From DASSHC01 sp035693105 (GTDB lineage: Bacteria > Chloroflexota > Chloroflexia > Thermomicrobiales > Thermomicrobiaceae): a DNA stretch of 8,617 nucleotides. Under the pieces are notes generated by a model. It was given only the letters and a program-made list of their open reading frames with translations. It was not told the origin of the DNA and searched no databases. Within the stretch, counting starts at the first letter, position 1; the number at the start of each line of letters is the position of its first letter. Shown one piece after another: positions 6,286 to 8,617 of the stretch. The translations under genes and the position numbers were made by a program. The stretch spans positions 1-8,617 of the forward strand of contig DASSHC010000256.1 of assembly GCA_035693105.1 (NCBI GenBank), given 5' to 3'.

Positions 6286-7233
6286 TCAGCCCGCCGGCTC
6301 GCGCTCGCCGCCCGCGGGCGGGGCCGGGACGCGCGCCGGGCGGGGGCCGCGCCAGCCGCGCCAGGCCAGCAACGCCAGCGCGCCGCTGCCGATGATGCTG
6401 GCGACCAGCACGATCAGGCCGCCCAGGATCGGGATCAGCCCGATTAGCTGCAGAATCAGCAGCCCCACCACCACCGCCACGAAGGGGTGCGCCACCCGTG
6501 GGCCCGAGCTGACCGCGTCCACCAGCGCCTCGCCCAGCCGCAGCCCGCTGACCACGTAGCCGGCGAAGGCCAGCGCCATGGCCACGAAGATCAGCGCGAT
6601 CCCAATCGGGATGCCGATCACCGTCAGCAGCAGCACCACGATCAGGATCGGCAGCCCGATGGCCACGATCACCCCGGCCACGATCGTCTCGGCCGTGCGC
6701 GCGGTGATCAGCCCGGCGCTGGCCGTCAGGGTCCGCCGCCCGATCGCCGTCAGCAGCAGCCCGAGCAGCAGCACCAGGCTCGTCAGCCCGACCCACCAGA
6801 CGATCGAGAGGAAGGTCAGGAAGCCGCGCGAGATGACCCGCGAGCGCTGCTCGATATTCCCGCTGACCTGCGCGCCGGGCGCGCGCGTCAGGTCGCTCTG
6901 GATCAGCGTCACGTCGTGCACCCGCGCGCTCGGCTCCAGCGTCAGATGCCCGCTGGCCACCACGATCTGGCCGTCGACCGTGCCCGATACCGTCGCGTCG
7001 CCGTCGACCACCACCAGCGCGCTCGTGACCGTGCCCTGCACCGTGGCCGCGCCGTTGACCACCACCGCCACATCCAGCGTCTCGCCCGACGCGACGACCA
7101 CCGGGCCGTTGATCCGGATCGCGACATCGTCGCCGCTATTGCTGCCGTCGGCGGCCAGCGCCGACGGCACCAGCAGCAGCAGCCCGGCGAGCGTCAGCGC
7201 CACGGTCACCCCCAGCCCAATTCGCTGTCGCAT
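6286..7233 (-). CDS. Exported beta-helix (bactofilin-like) domain plus multi-pass membrane protein
   Basis: The start is taken at Met 7233, behind GGGAGAGAGG, because it gives a clean signal peptide: MRQRIGLGVT, a hydrophobic core, then SALA before ADG (cleavage after about residue 27). An upstream in-frame ATG at 7275 would put 14 charged residues before the signal. Residues about 35-130 are short, regularly spaced beta-strand repeats rich in V, G, T and D (VVVASGETLDVAVVVNG, VVVDGDATVSGTVDG), as in polymer-forming bactofilin-like parallel beta-helices. After RSRVISRG come hydrophobic segments at about 141-164, 183-228 (long, probably two helices) and 250-292. A Pro/Arg-rich tail follows (residues about 297-315). 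The protein probably presents its beta-helix outside the membrane. It is divergent from the MerR gene across a 146-bp gap, so it may share control with it. The role is unknown, perhaps envelope scaffolding. Its 3' end is partly duplicated near 4651. Confidence 0.72.
   Translation of the reverse strand: MRQRIGLGVTVALTLAGLLLLVPSALAADGSNSGDDVAIRINGPVVVASGETLDVAVVVNGAATVQGTVTSALVVVDGDATVSGTVDGQIVVASGHLTLEPSARVHDVTLIQSDLTRAPGAQVSGNIEQRSRVISRGFLTFLSIVWWVGLTSLVLLLGLLLTAIGRRTLTASAGLITARTAETIVAGVIVAIGLPILIVVLLLTVIGIPIGIALIFVAMALAFAGYVVSGLRLGEALVDAVSSGPRVAHPFVAVVVGLLILQLIGLIPILGGLIVLVASIIGSGALALLAWRGWRGPRPARVPAPPAGGEREPAG
6288..6369 (-). repeat. Intact partner of the direct repeat: 3' end of the membrane-protein gene (right flank of the island)
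   Basis: This is the coding 3' end of the minus-strand membrane-protein gene. It contains the same 27-bp block (6343-6369) and 15-bp block (6311-6325) found near 4651-4691, plus two extra internal segments missing there. It is compositionally normal for the GC-rich chromosome. Confidence 0.65.
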
Positions 7234-7343
7234 GCCTCTCTCCCTTCGCGGCCGCGCGGCGAAACACCATCCCATGCCAGTGGCCGGCGCGGTCCGGCTC
7301 CCCCTGCCAGTCGCGTGCCGTCGATCCCGGGCGAAAGAGGCGT

Positions 7344-7373
7344 TTGACAGCGACAGTGTCGCTGGCGTATACT
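7344..7373 (+). promoter_or_regulatory. Near-consensus sigma-70 type promoter of the MerR gene
   Basis: A perfect -35 hexamer TTGACA (7344-7349) and a -10 TATACT (7368-7373) are separated by 18 bp. The expected transcription start, about seven bases past the -10, falls on or next to the A of ATG 7380. The mRNA would therefore be leaderless, and no ribosome binding site is present between -10 and ATG. The TTG within the -35 box is not a start codon. Confidence 0.85.
7348..7364. promoter_or_regulatory. Perfect palindromic operator in the promoter spacer (probable MerR-family site)
   Basis: CAGCGACA-G-TGTCGCTG is an exact 8+1+8 inverted repeat that overlaps the last two bases of the -35 box and fills most of the spacer before the -10. 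Dyad operators placed between -35 and -10 are the hallmark of MerR-family control, and the adjacent gene encodes such a regulator, so autoregulation is likely. The divergent membrane-protein gene starts 115 bp away and could also respond. Confidence 0.75.
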
Positions 7374-7379
7374 CAGTCC

Positions 7380-7943
7380 ATGAGCGACGATGCCGCTGAG
7401 TTGACCATCGACGAGCTGGCCGAGCGCAGCGGGGTCCCGGCGCGGACGATCCGCTACTACATCAGCCAGGGTCTGCTGCCGGGCGCCGGCTCGCGCGGCC
7501 GGGGCGCGGCCTACTCGGGCGATCACCTCGCGCGGCTGCGCCTGATCCGGCTGCTGGCCGCCCGCCGCGTGCCGCTGGCCGCGATCGGGGCGCAACTGGC
7601 CGGGCTGTCGGACGACGAGGTGCGCGCCCTGCTGGCGCGGGAGGAGCAGCAGGCGGCGGCGACCGAGGCGGCCGAGACGCCGAAGGAGTACGTGGCCCGC
7701 CTGCTGGAGCGCGCCGCGCCCCCGGCGGCGCCAACGGCGGCACCAGCCCCGGTTGCCCAGGCGGACGAGGTCGACCCGTCGTATGCGGCGCGGCCCCCGC
7801 AGCCGCAAGCAACCGAGTCCTGGCGGCGCATCGAGCTGGCGCCGGGGGTCGAGCTGCACGTGCGCGCCGACGCCGAGCGGCGCCAGCACGGCCTGATTCA
7901 GCGTCTGCTCAACAGCGTGGCGCGCCGTAGCCACCGAGATTGA
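7380..7943 (+). CDS. MerR-family transcriptional regulator with an extra C-terminal segment
   Basis: The 187-residue protein has an N-terminal winged helix-turn-helix of MerR type: LTIDELAERSGVPARTIRYY (8-27), then ISQGLLPG and a wing (AYSGDHLARLRLIRLLAARR, 44-63). A helical stretch with LSDDEVRALLAREE follows. Residues about 112-146 are a Pro/Ala-rich linker. The last 40 residues are a separate conserved-looking unit (SWRRIELAPGVELHVRADAE, then RLLNSVARR) instead of a known metal- or drug-binding domain. No Cys is present, so thiol-based metal sensing as in classical MerR is excluded. ATG 7380 is chosen because it directly follows the -10 box; the longer frame would begin inside the -35 element. 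It probably binds the palindrome at 7348-7364. The VWA gene starts 38 bp downstream in the same direction, which suggests an operon. Confidence 0.9.
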   Translation: MSDDAAELTIDELAERSGVPARTIRYYISQGLLPGAGSRGRGAAYSGDHLARLRLIRLLAARRVPLAAIGAQLAGLSDDEVRALLAREEQQAAATEAAETPKEYVARLLERAAPPAAPTAAPAPVAQADEVDPSYAARPPQPQATESWRRIELAPGVELHVRADAERRQHGLIQRLLNSVARRSHRD

Positions 7944-7950
7944 ACGCGAG

Positions 7951-7965
7951 CGCCCCGCCGGGGCG
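7951..7965 (+). other. Short GC hairpin in the MerR-VWA intergenic gap
   Basis: CGCCCC (7951-7956) and GGGGCG (7960-7965) form a 6-bp stem with a GCC loop between the MerR stop and the ribosome binding site of the next gene (GGAG at 7972-7975, six bases before ATG 7982). There is no T-tract, so it is not a convincing terminator. It could modulate expression of the second gene relative to the regulator. Confidence 0.4.
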
Positions 7966-7981
7966 AGGAGTGGAGTCAACC

Positions 7982-8617
7982 ATGCGTCAGCACGATCATG
8001 CGGGTGATGGGGTCAGCCTGGAGAGCGGGGTCGAGAAGCATCTGATCCGGCCGGGTGGCAGCCAGCGCTACGTCCACTGTCACATCCGGGTGGACCCGGA
8101 CGAGACGCCCGCCGAGCGCCCCCCCTTGCCGCTGGCGCTGGCGCTGGTCATCGACCGCAGCGGCTCGATGACCGGGCAGAAGCTGGCGACGGCCAAGGAG
8201 GCGGCGCGAGCGGTGGTGGCGCAGTTGCGCGCGACCGACCTGGTCGCGGTGGTGGTCTTCGACCACGAGGTCGAGATGCTGCAGCCGGCCGCGCCGGTGA
8301 GCGCGGCGGTCAGGGAGCGCCTGGAGCGGGCGCTGGCCGGGCTGGCGGCGCGCGGCAACACGGCCCTGCACCAGGGCTGGCTCACCGGCTGTCACGCCAT
8401 CGCCGGCGAGGGAGCCCGGCCCGAGGCGCGGCCCGAGACGCTGGCGCGCTGCCTCCTGCTGACCGACGGGCTGGCCAACGTCGGCCAGACCGACCCGGAG
8501 CAGATCGCCACCGAGGCGGCCGGCATCCGCGAGCACGCCCACGTCGGCACCAGCACCTTCGGCGTCGGCGAGGACTACGACGAGCTGCTACTCGGCCCGC
8601 TGGCGGTCGGCGGCGGG
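7982..8617 (+). CDS. von Willebrand factor A (VWA) domain protein, N-terminal part (runs off the right edge)
   Basis: VWA domains bind partner proteins through a metal ion-dependent adhesion site (MIDAS). The frame opens at ATG 7982, with GGAG six bases upstream, and stays open through 212 codons to the window end. After about 50 residues (a short strand-rich lead, HLIRPGGSQRYVHCHIRVDP) the VWA fold begins: LALALVIDRSGSMTGQKL carries the DxSxS motif (Asp58, Ser60, Ser62). Next come VVVFDHEVEML, the MIDAS Thr127 in ARGNTALHQG and Asp162 in CLLLTDGLANVG, so the metal site is complete. No signal peptide or N-terminal membrane anchor is visible, so this part is probably cytoplasmic unless the missing C-terminus says otherwise. 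It follows the MerR gene by 38 bp and is likely cotranscribed. The function is not defined by sequence; such proteins often assemble complexes or act with AAA ATPases, none of which is in view. Confidence 0.9.
   Translation, partial: MRQHDHAGDGVSLESGVEKHLIRPGGSQRYVHCHIRVDPDETPAERPPLPLALALVIDRSGSMTGQKLATAKEAARAVVAQLRATDLVAVVVFDHEVEMLQPAAPVSAAVRERLERALAGLAARGNTALHQGWLTGCHAIAGEGARPEARPETLARCLLLTDGLANVGQTDPEQIATEAAGIREHAHVGTSTFGVGEDYDELLLGPLAVGGG

Noticed and set aside
7344..7379. Upstream TTG start extending the MerR protein by 12 residues
   Set aside because: The TTG is part of the -35 hexamer, so it would not be transcribed from the strong promoter seen here.
7976..8542. 188-codon minus-strand frame opposite the VWA gene, and the 257-codon minus frame opposite the MerR gene
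   Set aside because: They are antisense shadows; the plus-strand genes have clear HTH and MIDAS motifs.

Overview
The window is about 8.6 kb of high-GC bacterial DNA with dense gene packing, strong G/C preference at third codon positions and a near-consensus sigma-70 type promoter. It carries a type I restriction-modification locus, an Ntn-hydrolase of the gamma-glutamyltransferase group, a PIN gene of a type I recall from cyanobacteria and Chloroflexota, and a MerR/VWA pair. My best guess is Chloroflexota (Thermomicrobia-like). That is inference from gene style; there is no rRNA or other marker gene.

Layout. (1) 3-2808, plus strand: the 3' end of a type I specificity gene (hsdS), a small unrecognised ORF overlapping its stop codon, then a 339-bp element of concentric inverted repeats (856-1194), then a complete hsdM methyltransferase gene. 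hsdS lies upstream of hsdM and the two are separated by the repeat element. No hsdR is in the window. (2) 2822-4567, minus strand: a complete gamma-glutamyltransferase-family gene, tail to tail with hsdM and only 13 bp away. (3) about 4692-6285: a visibly AT-richer segment holding two overlapping minus-strand genes. The first encodes a small PD-(D/E)xK-like protein whose expected motif lysine is threonine. The second encodes a PIN-domain protein. The segment is bracketed by two same-orientation copies of the 3' end of the next gene, which suggests an insertion or a duplication with later deletions. (4) 6286-7233, minus strand: an exported, beta-helix-like, multi-pass membrane protein. (5) 7344-8617, plus strand: a promoter with a perfect 8+1+8 palindrome inside its 18-bp spacer, a MerR-family regulator that appears to be leaderless, and the start of a von Willebrand factor A protein that runs off the right edge.

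How the genes fit together. HsdS and HsdM would form the methylating part of a type I restriction system. The PD-(D/E)xK-like/PIN pair, with its ATGA overlap, resembles a toxin-antitoxin or nuclease module and is the best candidate here for an undercharacterised system. The MerR regulator, VWA protein and divergent membrane protein share a 146-bp intergenic control region and may form one envelope-related regulon. No tRNA, rRNA, CRISPR array, transposase or complete insertion sequence was found.
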